Of a DNA stretch of 64,000 nt, positions 8,949-16,789 are shown piece by piece. The stretch is from positions 1 to 64,000 of the forward strand of contig JBJXGX010000025.1 of the NCBI GenBank assembly GCA_046160305.1, given 5' to 3'. The first letter of the stretch is position 1. Every line of letters begins with the position of its first letter. This DNA is from SHXR01 sp046160305 (lineage in GTDB: Bacteria > Pseudomonadota > Gammaproteobacteria > Burkholderiales > SG8-39). Both the position numbers and the translations under genes were made by a program. The notes under the pieces were generated by a model. It had not been told where the DNA came from and searched no databases. It was given only the letters and a program-made list of their open reading frames with translations.

Positions 8949-9758
8949 TTATTTGTGCTTGGCGTCGATCTCGGATACCGAGGCTTGCACCAGCCGCTGC
9001 ACGAGCGTGTCGAGCGTCGTTTGGCCTTTCGCCGAGGAACTCACGCCGAACACTGATGAGGCGACCTTGCCCATTTCCATCTTGTCCTCTACATAACCTT
9101 GAGCGACTTGCTCAGTGGTTTTTGCATCGATGATCCGGTAGCGCAATCCCACCAGCCATACACCGGACGCCTCGCCAGTCTTGACCGACCCAACGCCCTG
9201 ACGCGCGAGCGAGCCAGACGTTCCGCCGAGAAGGCTTCCGACCATCCCACCAATCGTGCCGCCGTCGAACCCCTTACCCGCTTCCGCAATCTGCTCGGCC
9301 CGGAGGATATCGAACTTCATGATCCACCGAGTCGTCCGGAGATTTCCCTTTTGCTGAAGTTGCGCGGCGGTCTTAGCATCCGACATGTTGTAAGCCAGTT
9401 CTGCCTCGCGAAGCAACGGACCAAGCTGTTGGCGCTCAAGCACCGAGAAATTCGCCTTGGTGAGCTCGAGTTCGGCCCAGTCGGCAATATTGGTGTTACG
9501 AATGCTGCCGAGGAAAGTGGTGTTGTTGCTCTTGATCTCTCCAGGGAGAACTACGAGAGCCGGCCCCTTCTTGCCCGCATTCTTATATTCAATCGACTGA
9601 TATGCCGCACGATCAGCCATGGAATTGGCACGCGTGGACGTGGCACCCCCCGCAACCGGGGATGGGTTGTTCCCAGCACCGCTATTGCCTGCGCATCCAG
9701 TCAACGAGCCCACGATCATCGACGCCAGCAAGGACACCGCCATGAATTTCCAAGCCAT
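8949..9758 (-). CDS. CsgG/HfaB-family outer-membrane lipoprotein
   Basis: 269 residues starting at ATG 9758, chosen because of CAGGAG eight bases upstream and because a lipoprotein signal follows directly: lipobox LTGC with acylated Cys22. The body matches the CsgG family: ALVVLPGEI, then FSVLERQQLGPLLREAEL, a glycine-rich segment (residues about 170-190) and WLVGLRYRIIDAKTTE. CsgG forms the curli secretion pore and HfaB anchors holdfast fibres, so an outer-membrane secretion or anchoring role is likely. It lies between the OmpA-like gene (67 bases) and the caspase gene (61 bases). LpoB-type penicillin-binding protein activators are a related alternative. Confidence 0.82.
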   Translation of the reverse strand: MAWKFMAVSLLASMIVGSLTGCAGNSGAGNNPSPVAGGATSTRANSMADRAAYQSIEYKNAGKKGPALVVLPGEIKSNNTTFLGSIRNTNIADWAELELTKANFSVLERQQLGPLLREAELAYNMSDAKTAAQLQQKGNLRTTRWIMKFDILRAEQIAEAGKGFDGGTIGGMVGSLLGGTSGSLARQGVGSVKTGEASGVWLVGLRYRIIDAKTTEQVAQGYVEDKMEMGKVASSVFGVSSSAKGQTTLDTLVQRLVQASVSEIDAKHK

Positions 9759-9825
9759 TTGAGTACACTCCTGATTCGTGGAATTGATGCGACCCATCGT
9801 ACGCCGTCTGGAATCGAGTTTCTGT

Positions 9826-10437
9826 CTACTGTCCCACACGCTTGAACTCGACGCGGCGATTCTCAGCAGCTAGCGGATTCCCTTGGTTCAACGGAGTCCG
9901 CGACCCCATGCCGGCGACTTCGAGATTGTTCTGATCGATTGCGTATTTCGCCATCAGGTAACTCTTGACGGCCAACGCGCGACGAAGTGATAGCTGGAGA
10001 TTTTGATTGAAGTCGCCCGACGCATCCGCATGCCCCTCGATCATGATCTTGACGTCGGGATCTTTGCTGGTCAGCGCGGCCATACCCGCGCCAATTCGAT
10101 CAAGCGCGCCATACGCCGAGGGCGACAGCGTCGCCGAGCCAAGCGCGAATGCAACGGGAAACGAAAAGCCTCCTGCCGATACGTTGGCCTTCGATTCTTC
10201 GCGTTGCTGCATTGCTTGACCAGCCGCCGCTGCCGGCGCGTTGGCTGTTGGCGATGGGGACACGCGCAAGCCGCGCATTTTCGGCATGGGTTGGTCCGAG
10301 CCACCGCCTAGGAGACGCGTTACGTCATCCGCGCTCGGCAGGTCAGCCTCGGAAAAATGGCGGACCTGAGCCATAGAGCTGGCCGCCCCGAATGCCATGA
10401 TCATCGTTACCGCTATCACTGTTTGCCGCATTTTCAT
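9826..10437 (-). CDS. OmpA-family peptidoglycan-binding envelope protein
   Basis: 203 residues. A signal peptide (residues 1-23, ending SSMAQ) is followed by a linker and an OmpA C-terminal domain. That domain has FALGSATLSPSAYGALDRI, MIEGHADASGDF, LSLRRALAVKSYL and the arginine motif ENRRVEF, which together bind meso-diaminopimelate in peptidoglycan. There is no beta-barrel, so it is a periplasmic anchor. GGGAG precedes the ATG. Within the locus it could tether the secretion or fibre apparatus to the cell wall (inference). Confidence 0.88.
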   Translation of the reverse strand: MKMRQTVIAVTMIMAFGAASSMAQVRHFSEADLPSADDVTRLLGGGSDQPMPKMRGLRVSPSPTANAPAAAAGQAMQQREESKANVSAGGFSFPVAFALGSATLSPSAYGALDRIGAGMAALTSKDPDVKIMIEGHADASGDFNQNLQLSLRRALAVKSYLMAKYAIDQNNLEVAGMGSRTPLNQGNPLAAENRRVEFKRVGQ

Positions 10438-10467
10438 TCTCCCAATCGCTGCACGCCGCGGAGTGGC

Positions 10468-11157
10468 TCAGTTTCGTTCGACCGAGCCCGCTCCGCTCAC
10501 GCGCTGTTTAACAGTCGCCTTGCCCTGATATCGCACGGATCCGCTGCCGCTCACGGTGGCATCAATGGACTCGTCCGCATGAATCGCCACGTCACTTGCG
10601 CCATCAACAGTCACTACGACGCGCGACGTCCGCAATGCGCTTGCATCGACGCTCGATGCGCCGGTGAGCTTCAATTCGAGCGAGGACGCTTTCCCGTCCA
10701 GCTTGACCGTTTCGGACCCATCGAGCTTGACCTTCATGACGCCAATCTCGGCACCGGTGACTTGAATCGTCCCGGCTCCACTGCTTCGCAGGTCGAGTTG
10801 CTGTCCACGCGGCCGACTGATCGTAATGTCACCGGCCGCTTCCAACACCACCGCCTTGAGCTCGGCGGTGCCGATCGCGATGCTTAATGGCTGATTTGTC
10901 GAAAAACCTTTCGGGGATTCGATCAACAGGGATCGATTGCGCTCCGTGACCTGCAAACGATCCAGAACCTTGGGTTCGGCGGTTATTCGAACGCTTGCCC
11001 GATCAGCTCGGATGACCTCCACGGTCGCAGGAATTCGGATCGTGATGCTATCGAAGCCTTGGACCGAATATCCCTTCGAGCTGGCTTGGCCGAGCGCCGC
11101 CGTACTCATCGCAAGTACACCGAGCGCGCATCCGATGATTGAAAGCGCGGGCTTCAT
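10468..11157 (-). CDS. Exported head-GIN (DUF2807) protein
   Basis: 229 residues. The signal peptide covers residues 1 to about 24 (AALGQA). The rest is a beta-helix-like putative auto-transporter adhesin head-GIN domain, with repeated short strands such as VKLDGSETVKLDG, SGAGTIQVTGA and ISGSGSVRYQG-type turns. Such proteins are envelope or surface located, and their function is mostly unknown. ATG at 11157 begins 2 bases after the stop of the preceding gene, indicating translational coupling; an in-frame TTG at 11175 would overlap that gene. OmpA follows after 30 bases. Confidence 0.82.
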   Translation of the reverse strand: MKPALSIIGCALGVLAMSTAALGQASSKGYSVQGFDSITIRIPATVEVIRADRASVRITAEPKVLDRLQVTERNRSLLIESPKGFSTNQPLSIAIGTAELKAVVLEAAGDITISRPRGQQLDLRSSGAGTIQVTGAEIGVMKVKLDGSETVKLDGKASSLELKLTGASSVDASALRTSRVVVTVDGASDVAIHADESIDATVSGSGSVRYQGKATVKQRVSGAGSVERN

Positions 11158-11159
11158 GT

Positions 11160-11507
11160 TCAATCGATGATGCAAAGGCCCTGCTTCATGTCCAGTATCT
11201 GCTTAGGCCGGCCAGACGAAACAGGAACGGTGATGCCGGAGGCTCCACTACCCTGCGCGGGCCCGCTCACCGGTCCTTCGTAGACAAGCCGCCCAAAATT
11301 CCAGCACCGGAGCACATACCCCTGGCGATTGGGCGTGGGTCGTCCCGCAACCACCGGGGTGTCACGGTTCGCGGTACTGCTATCCGCCTCGACGTTGGTT
11401 GGCGTCCCGCTCGTGGAAGGCGTCTTGACCTCAGCCCCCGCGGAAAGCAGCGCAAAGGGCCACACGACCAATGCGAACGTCACCACCAAGACCCGCTTTA
11501 ATTTCAC
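11160..11507 (-). CDS. Small exported protein of unknown family in the repeat-protein locus
   Basis: 115 residues. The GTG start at 11507 is supported by GAGGA seven bases upstream and by the signal peptide that follows at once (KRVLVVTFALVVWPFALL). The mature part is short: a Thr/Pro/Ser-rich stretch, then a conserved-looking domain with two cysteines (VLRCWNFGRLVYEG near the middle, GLCIID at the end) that could form a disulfide. I do not recognise the family. Its size is near that of curli accessory proteins CsgE and CsgF, but no clear similarity to either is visible. It sits 17 bases after the DUF4384/CsgG gene and 2 bases before the DUF2807 gene. Confidence 0.7.
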   Translation of the reverse strand: MKLKRVLVVTFALVVWPFALLSAGAEVKTPSTSGTPTNVEADSSTANRDTPVVAGRPTPNRQGYVLRCWNFGRLVYEGPVSGPAQGSGASGITVPVSSGRPKQILDMKQGLCIID

Positions 11508-11524
11508 CGGATTTTCCTCGAGAG

Positions 11525-13255
11525 CTAACGACTGCGAATGGTGAACCACGCTTCACCGAATTGCTGTCCGGATGCCTGACGGATGGCATCACGAATCTCC
11601 TCCAGAGCGGAAACGCCGGGAATCGCCTGGAAGTCGGCGCCTTGCAAGAATTTCGGCAGCCGGCCGGTCAGGTTCTGAGGGCTTCCGAAACAGGCAACCG
11701 TCTCTGGAATGCCCTTCTCGTTCGCGACGATCTCCCATTTGGCTTTCTGATCTTCACCGCGCAGCGAAAGCTCCTGTCCAGGCGATACGCGCGACAATCG
11801 GACGCCGCTGTTGGGGAGCAATCTCAGCACCGCGCCGGATTCGTCCTTCAGGAAGCAGTAGACCACTGCGGGCGTCTGGCTACCCAGGCGTAGATCGACC
11901 GTTGCGCCGGGGGGGAATTTCTTGCCCTCGGTTGCGTTGAATGCGAGGCCCAGCGCATTCGCGCCGGCAGCAGCCGGAGCAGGTTTCTGACTCAACGCGG
12001 CCTGCTGCGTCAGTTGCGCCGGGGGAACTGCTTGGGCTGCCTGTTGCGTCGGCGGCTGCGTGGCAGCGACCGGCTGGGGCGCGGGCTTCGACGCCAGGAA
12101 TTGCTGCACCTTGACCCGAAGCTGCGACCGGTCGGCCATCAGATGACGCTCGAGAAACTCCTGATTCATATCCTTCGTTGCGCTCAATCCTAGTAGCCTG
12201 CGGTAGTCCACGATGGCGTTGCCGAATTCAGAGGTCGGCAAACCATCGGTACGACCGTCGTAGATTCCCAGAGCGGCCATCTGTGTCTGAAAGAACGCGA
12301 ATAGCTCCCAGCTGCGAAATGGTTGGCTCAGGCCTTCAAAGGTTCGTTCGGACTGCACCATCCCCTCAAGCCAATCCGACATTTCGGTTTTCACATCGGG
12401 TGCGTCGTCACGCGCGCCCAAACACTTCCAGTACGGCACCTTCGCGAGCTTGCCGACCAGCTCGATCGATGCGAGTTCGATGAGGTTGCGCAATGCGACG
12501 GAAGTACCCTCGGACATCGACGTGCTGGTCTGGTATGTCAGACCATACTTGGTGATCGAGGCGGATGCATCAATGCCAGTACCTTGCTGCACCAGCACAA
12601 CGGCATTCTTCGACGTGACACCGTGCACCACCGAGAAATCCTCGGTGCGGACCATGGCAAGGTCGAGGCCGAGCACTTTCGCAGTCGCCGATGAACCCGA
12701 GCCAAGGCTCAAGAGCGAGCCGATGGAGAATCCCGCATCGTTCGTCCGTTTGGCGATGTTGTCGTCGAACTGCGACACGGACCCGCGAATACCGAAATCG
12801 GGAACCGCACTGTATTGCGATTTGCGCTCAGCCCGGTCCATGAAGGATGCTGCGTTACGTGCATCGTTTCCAAATGCAATCAGCCGTATCGCGCGGCTTC
12901 GTCGACTGGCTGCTGAGATCGCGGAGATAAGCATGTCCTTGCTGCCAGCCGCGACCTTCTTCGTTTGGTCATCGAGGTCTTCGACGATAATCGACAGGTT
13001 GCGAACACCGAAATCGAGGAGCAAGTTGTCCAGACATCGCAGACCGTCCGAGAAATTGGTCAAGGCGACTGTCGGCCTTTCTCCCGGCCCTTTTGCCGCG
13101 TCTTTCGCAATCCCAACCGTCTCGTCACGAAGCGTCTGCGGCCCGGCGCATCCCAAAATAACGACGAAGAGCGCTGCACTCGCAATTCGCAACGAACATG
13201 CGGTCGGTGATGACTGCCCTCGGGTGGGCAGGGCGCAACGAAGCATTGAATTCAC
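11525..13255 (-). CDS. Large CsgG-related lipoprotein with C-terminal DUF4384 domain
   Basis: About 576 residues. GTG at 13255 is preferred because GGGGGA sits four bases before it; ATG at 13246 is the alternative. A long N-terminus leads to a lipobox VILGC with acylated Cys36. Residues about 55-310 resemble the CsgG/HfaB fold, including TYQTSTSMSEGTSVALRNLI and VGKLAKVPYWKC. Residues about 320-410 form a helical segment. A Gln/Pro/Ala-rich linker (about 410-460) joins a C-terminal DUF4384 domain (KFPPGATVDLRLGSQTPAV) that often accompanies CsgG and caspase-like proteins. It is placed directly after the two repeat-bearing secreted proteins, so it may be their export channel or its partner. 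Confidence 0.78.
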   Translation of the reverse strand: MNSMLRCALPTRGQSSPTACSLRIASAALFVVILGCAGPQTLRDETVGIAKDAAKGPGERPTVALTNFSDGLRCLDNLLLDFGVRNLSIIVEDLDDQTKKVAAGSKDMLISAISAASRRSRAIRLIAFGNDARNAASFMDRAERKSQYSAVPDFGIRGSVSQFDDNIAKRTNDAGFSIGSLLSLGSGSSATAKVLGLDLAMVRTEDFSVVHGVTSKNAVVLVQQGTGIDASASITKYGLTYQTSTSMSEGTSVALRNLIELASIELVGKLAKVPYWKCLGARDDAPDVKTEMSDWLEGMVQSERTFEGLSQPFRSWELFAFFQTQMAALGIYDGRTDGLPTSEFGNAIVDYRRLLGLSATKDMNQEFLERHLMADRSQLRVKVQQFLASKPAPQPVAATQPPTQQAAQAVPPAQLTQQAALSQKPAPAAAGANALGLAFNATEGKKFPPGATVDLRLGSQTPAVVYCFLKDESGAVLRLLPNSGVRLSRVSPGQELSLRGEDQKAKWEIVANEKGIPETVACFGSPQNLTGRLPKFLQGADFQAIPGVSALEEIRDAIRQASGQQFGEAWFTIRSR

Positions 13256-13284
13256 GATTCCCCCAGTCAGTTTCAGAATCGGCC

Positions 13285-13602
13285 TTACTTGCACTTGTTG
13301 TTCATCTGAATGACAGGCCCGGTGATGATAGTCGTCACTTGGCGCGGAGCAGTACCGCTCTTGCCGCCGCTATTGGCATTTCCGATTTCCATGTTGCAGC
13401 CACCATCGCCGCCACCATCGCTGTTGTCTCGGTTGTTCTGAGCCGCTCGACGGCGATTGGGATCCGTCAAGCCCTTGGCCTCTTCCCGCTTGATCAGGGC
13501 ACGCACTTCATCGGGAAGATCTCCGTCGCCGGCTCCTCGGGCGATCGCAGAAACGGCGAATGACAACCCAGCCAAGACGAAAAGAAAACGGCTCACGTGC
13601 AT
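13285..13602 (-). CDS. Small secreted protein with one degenerate repeat unit
   Basis: 105 residues starting at ATG 13602, after GGGGA and followed by a signal peptide (residues 1 to about 21, AVSAIA). A charged region (residues 25-57) is followed by an Asn/Gly-rich patch. The segment MEIGNANSGGKS with a later VIQ matches the repeat EIGNAxxGGxS...VIQ of the next upstream gene. It ends with two cysteines in CNMEIG and NKCK, possibly disulfide-bonded. It may be a minor subunit, nucleator or cap of a fibre built from the repeat protein (inference, by analogy with CsgB/CsgA). Gaps are 76 bases upstream and 29 bases downstream. Confidence 0.75.
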   Translation of the reverse strand: MHVSRFLFVLAGLSFAVSAIARGAGDGDLPDEVRALIKREEAKGLTDPNRRRAAQNNRDNSDGGGDGGCNMEIGNANSGGKSGTAPRQVTTIITGPVIQMNNKCK

Positions 13603-13678
13603 GATGTAATTCCCCAATTGCAAAGTCATTGGGAGAGGCGGCGTCCGTCCTCTCCCTCGTTTATCGTGAATGACGCGA

Positions 13679-14167
13679 TTACTGGGCGTTGCCGATCTTC
13701 ATGCTTTGATTGTTCGACGAACCGATACCACCTGCGGCGCCGCCCTGAATGATGTTTTTGGCGTTGACGTTGGATTGGCCGCCTTTGGCCGCATTGCCGA
13801 TCTCCAACACCTGCTTGTTCGATGCACCAATGCCACCCGCCGCGCCGCCTTGAATGACATTGTCTACTTTGACATTCGACTTGCCGCCGCTATCAGCGTT
13901 GCCGATCTTCAATGTTTGGTTGTTCGACGACCCAATACCACCTGCCGCACCGCCTTGAATGACGTTCTTGGCGTTCACATTGGACTGGCCGCCTTTGGTC
14001 GCATTGCCGATTTCAAGGACCTGCTTATTCGATGCGCCAATCCCGCCGGCCGCCCCACCTTGAATCACATTGTCGACATTGACGTTCGACTTGCTTTGTT
14101 GCGCCACCGCAAAAGTGCTACCCGCTGCGAGAACCACTGCCACCACCGCTGTCGAGATCGATTTCAT
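13679..14167 (-). CDS. Secreted Asn/Gly-rich tandem-repeat protein, candidate fibre subunit
   Basis: 162 residues. The signal peptide is residues 1-22 (TFAVA-QQ) and nearly all of the rest is repeat. Four units of 35 residues start at about 26, 61, 96 and 131. Each contains SNV-N, VIQGGAAGGIG, SN-Q and IGNA--GG, with Asn and Gln at fixed positions. Types alternate A-B-A-B (ASNKQVLEIGN versus SSNNQTLKIGN). Aromatic residues are absent outside the signal, and cysteine is absent. This Asn/Gln ladder resembles curlin and Fap amyloid repeats in style, but the period differs from curlin's and no canonical curlin consensus is seen. A strong ribosome site, GGAGGAA, precedes the ATG. It is the first gene of the leftward locus. 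Confidence 0.8.
   Translation of the reverse strand: MKSISTAVVAVVLAAGSTFAVAQQSKSNVNVDNVIQGGAAGGIGASNKQVLEIGNATKGGQSNVNAKNVIQGGAAGGIGSSNNQTLKIGNADSGGKSNVKVDNVIQGGAAGGIGASNKQVLEIGNAAKGGQSNVNAKNIIQGGAAGGIGSSNNQSMKIGNAQ
13682..14092 (-). repeat. Four 105-bp in-frame tandem repeats (210-bp super-repeat)
   Basis: The coding DNA of the repeat protein consists of four 105-bp units, the last one shortened to 96 bp by the stop. Units 1 and 3 resemble each other more than they resemble units 2 and 4, so the array looks like duplication of a two-unit 210-bp block. Visible landmarks on the plus strand are the recurring CCGCCTTGAATGA-type and GCATTGCCGAT-type strings. Confidence 0.85.
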
Positions 14168-14207
14168 AACATTCCTCCGGAAACAACACTGCAGAAAAGA
14201 AAGGTCG

Positions 14208-14261
14208 GCCTCCGTGGCCTCGCCCCATCTGCCTACGTCTTTGGTAGGCGCGATGGAGGCG
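14208..14261 (-). promoter_or_regulatory. Structured 5' leader of the repeat-protein gene
   Basis: On the minus strand, GCCTAC (14244-14249) pairs with GTAGGC (14231-14236) around a 7-base loop. The stem is extended by CCTCCATC against GATGGGG outside it. A second hairpin, GGCC-N5-GGCC, follows closer to the ATG. The structure lies about 40-95 bases before the start codon and could control translation or message stability. It does not match a riboswitch class I recognise. Confidence 0.45.
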
Positions 14262-14303
14262 TCCGGTGAATGTGCTCGTTTTCTCGGGCAAATTCAATAG
14301 ACC

Positions 14304-14337
14304 GACTAGACAATGCCTAATCCGCAAAGACTAGACA
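14304..14337. repeat. Two GACTAGACA direct repeats 25 bp apart
   Basis: GACTAGACA occurs at 14304-14312 and again, identically, at 14329-14337. It sits 137-170 bases upstream of the repeat-protein start, in the position expected for an activator site. Spacing of about 2.4 helical turns would put both copies on nearly the same face. The binding protein is unknown. Confidence 0.5.
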
Positions 14338-14601
14338 CTGAGAAGTATGCTGCTTGGACCGAGTCGACGGAACGCCGACACCCTTTGTCGCGCGTGCGGT
14401 AATTCACATTTGAATGCGGAAGTCGCTCTTCGCCGACGCGTTTGAAAGGGATCGAGGATGTCGGTCCGCATCCCGATGCGCGGAGTTTTGCGGTCTGCGA
14501 CAATGCACGAACCGATCGCCCCGTGACCACCCGGTCGCATTCAACCGCCAGATCCGTGCCGTAGACGGTTCATCACCGGTCGCTCGCCACACGGCAATAA
14601 A

Positions 14602-15429
14602 ATGCAAACCAGCGCCCTCTACATCATCACATCGCTGCTATACCTGCTCCTTGCGGGGTTTTTCTGGCGTACGAATTGGCGAAGCGTTGGAATAATCGAC
14701 GCCCGCCATCTGACTGTCGGCCGATTTGCGATCCTGATCCCCCTCGCGATGCATAGCTGGTTACTGTACGCCGGCATATTCGCCGAACCGGAATTGCGAT
14801 TTGGATTCGGCCAGGCCCTATCAGTCATGCTTTGGCTCGGTGTAGCGATCTACTGGATTGAAAACCTCTTTTTTCGCCTGGACGGGCTCCAATCTTTCGT
14901 CCTTACCCTGGCGGCCATTTGCGTCGTCCTTCCAGGAATTTTCGCAGGATTCGCAACACAGACGCATGCCGATTCGTTTGTGTTCCGGATACACCTGATC
15001 CTCGCAATGGGGGCGTACAGCTTGTTCACCATCGCCGCCCTGCAAGCGCTGCTCATGGCCGTGCTGGAGCGACGCTTGCACGCCGGTACGATAACGGCGT
15101 CATTCGCGGCGCTGCCGCCCTTGTTGACGCTCGAGCGGATGTTGTTTCGAATCATCGCAATCGGGTTTACTCTGCTTACGGCAACGCTTGCAACCGGATT
15201 CATCTTTGCCGAGCAGCTCTTTTCCCGCGCAATGCGGTTTGACCACAAGACGATTTTCGCGACCGCCTCATGGATCATTTTCGCGGCGCTCCTTGCAGGC
15301 CGGTGGCACTACGGATGGCGAGGGCGAACGGCCATCCGCTGGATCCTCGCCGGATTCGTCACCTTGCTGCTCGCCTACGTGGGCAGCAGATTCGTATTGG
15401 AAGTGATCCTTCGCCGAGGCGACGCGTGA
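14602..15429 (+). CDS. YpjD/CcsA-type inner-membrane protein (cytochrome c assembly family)
   Basis: 275 residues with about eight predicted membrane helices. It resembles the CcsA/HemX-like family represented by YpjD: LHAx-style periplasmic His region early, LAMGAYSLFTIAALQALL in the middle, LPPLLTLERMLFRIIAIGF, then HKTIFATASWIIFAALLAGRWHYGWRGR near the end. CcsA proteins handle haem during cytochrome c maturation; the role of YpjD itself is uncertain. In many proteobacteria this gene lies beside ffh and a CorB/CNNM gene. The same neighbours are present here, though ffh is separated by the repeat-protein locus. Confidence 0.85.
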   Translation: MQTSALYIITSLLYLLLAGFFWRTNWRSVGIIDARHLTVGRFAILIPLAMHSWLLYAGIFAEPELRFGFGQALSVMLWLGVAIYWIENLFFRLDGLQSFVLTLAAICVVLPGIFAGFATQTHADSFVFRIHLILAMGAYSLFTIAALQALLMAVLERRLHAGTITASFAALPPLLTLERMLFRIIAIGFTLLTATLATGFIFAEQLFSRAMRFDHKTIFATASWIIFAALLAGRWHYGWRGRTAIRWILAGFVTLLLAYVGSRFVLEVILRRGDA

Positions 15430-15505
15430 ATCAATGACGATACCTTGACAACCCGTAATGCGGCCCGAATACTGACTCGTCCGTTTCCGCGTTATCGTTC
15501 ACCTT

Positions 15506-16789
15506 TTGCCAAGCGTATCCTTGTCGACCCAGCTTGCAACGCTTGCCGTTTTGCTCATTCTCTCGGCGTTTTTTTCCGTTGCCGAGACGAGCATGATGGC
15601 TCTGAATCGCTATCGCCTGAAGGCGATGGTTCGGCTCGGCAACCGCGGCGCCCTGAAAGTGCAAGCGTTGCTTGACCGGACGGATCGCCTGCTTGGCGTG
15701 ATCCTGCTGGGAAACAACCTCATCAATGCGGCGGCGGCCACGCTCACGGGCGTGATCGCGATCGAACTTTTCGGCGAGAACGAGGTTGCTCTTGCCGCCG
15801 GAACGGTCGGTGTGACGTTCCTCATTCTCGTGTTCTCGGAGATCACACCAAAAGTGATCGGCGCCGCTTACGCCGAGCGGATTGCGCTGCCCGCGAGTTA
15901 CATTCTCGGGCCGCTGCTCACCGCGCTTTATCCGGTCGTTTCGTTCGTCAACTTCTTCGTCAACGCCCTCCTCTGGATTCTTCGCGTGAAGCCACCGACC
16001 GACGACGAAAACCAACGATTGACCAACGAAGAACTGCGAACGCTGGTACTGGAGCACAGCCGCATTCTGCCAAGGAAACACCAGATGATCCTCGTGAATC
16101 TTTTCGATCTCGAGCACATCACCGTGCAGGACGTCATGACACCGAGGGCGCAGATCGAAGCAATCGACCTCGATGCGGCGCCCGAAAGAATCATCGAGCA
16201 GATCGCAACGAGTTATCACACGCGTCTTATCGCCTACAGAGAGGAATTGACGAACGTCGCCGGCATTCTCCATATCAGGCGCGTGCTGGCCGCAATCAGG
16301 GACGGCGTCCTGAATCGCGATACCTTGACTGAAACGCTCCTGGAGCCGTATTTCATCCCTTCGACGACGCCCGCCCTCGCACAGCTCCAATTTTTCCAGG
16401 AGAACCGGGAGCGTGTAGGCTTGGTTGTCGATGAGTACGGGGAAGTCCTGGGCTTGGTCACCTTGGAGGACATCATCGAGGAGATCGTTGGCGAATTCAC
16501 CACCAATGCTCCAATAAAGTCGAGTGACTTCGCATGGAACGTCGACGGCGAAGCCGTGGTGGAGGGCTCGTCGTCGCTCCGGGAACTCAATCGCAAGCTT
16601 GGCTTGGCGTTGCCAGTTGATGGTCCGAAGACCCTGAATGGCCTGATTACCGACTATCTGCAGGACATCCCAGTGGCAGGGGTAAGCATGCGCATCGGAG
16701 GGATCGCACTGGAGATCCTCCAAACCGAGGATCGCATCGTCAAGACGGTTCGAATCTTTCAGCCACGCCCGATCCCGGTATCGCATTGA
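15506..16789 (+). CDS. CNNM/CorB-type membrane protein with CBS and CorC domains
   Basis: About 427 residues. Residues about 1-180 are a DUF21/CNNM transmembrane domain (ILSAFFSVAETSMMALNRYRL, FSEITPKVIGA), followed by a tandem CBS pair (VQDVMTPRAQIEAID; VDEYGEVLGLVTLEDIIEEIVGEF) and a CorC/HlyC domain. The family is linked to magnesium or other divalent-cation efflux. Upstream ATGs in this frame meet stops, so the start must be TTG at 15506 or a nearby TTG at 15521; neither has a good ribosome site. It lies 76 bases after the YpjD-type gene. Confidence 0.9.
   Translation: MPSVSLSTQLATLAVLLILSAFFSVAETSMMALNRYRLKAMVRLGNRGALKVQALLDRTDRLLGVILLGNNLINAAAATLTGVIAIELFGENEVALAAGTVGVTFLILVFSEITPKVIGAAYAERIALPASYILGPLLTALYPVVSFVNFFVNALLWILRVKPPTDDENQRLTNEELRTLVLEHSRILPRKHQMILVNLFDLEHITVQDVMTPRAQIEAIDLDAAPERIIEQIATSYHTRLIAYREELTNVAGILHIRRVLAAIRDGVLNRDTLTETLLEPYFIPSTTPALAQLQFFQENRERVGLVVDEYGEVLGLVTLEDIIEEIVGEFTTNAPIKSSDFAWNVDGEAVVEGSSSLRELNRKLGLALPVDGPKTLNGLITDYLQDIPVAGVSMRIGGIALEILQTEDRIVKTVRIFQPRPIPVSH

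Larger units (their letters stand above)
14168..14601. other. Divergent intergenic region with structured leader of the repeat-protein locus
   Basis: 434 bases between the leftward repeat-protein gene and the rightward YpjD-type gene. The left part holds the leader hairpins and direct repeats listed separately. The right part (about 14340-14600) shows no gene, clear terminator or convincing promoter; the short open frames there have no family features. Confidence 0.6.

Noticed and set aside
13682..14092. CRISPR array
   Set aside because: The 105-bp periodic units are coding, in frame, and lack unique spacers; no cas genes are present.
7343..14167. Canonical curli (csg) operon
   Set aside because: No CsgD, CsgE or CsgF and no canonical curlin repeat could be found; only the CsgG family is shared, so it is called curli-like at most.
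14208..14261. Cyclic-di-GMP (GEMM) riboswitch in the repeat-protein leader
   Set aside because: The hairpins are real, but the conserved GEMM core and tetraloop/receptor elements could not be matched.
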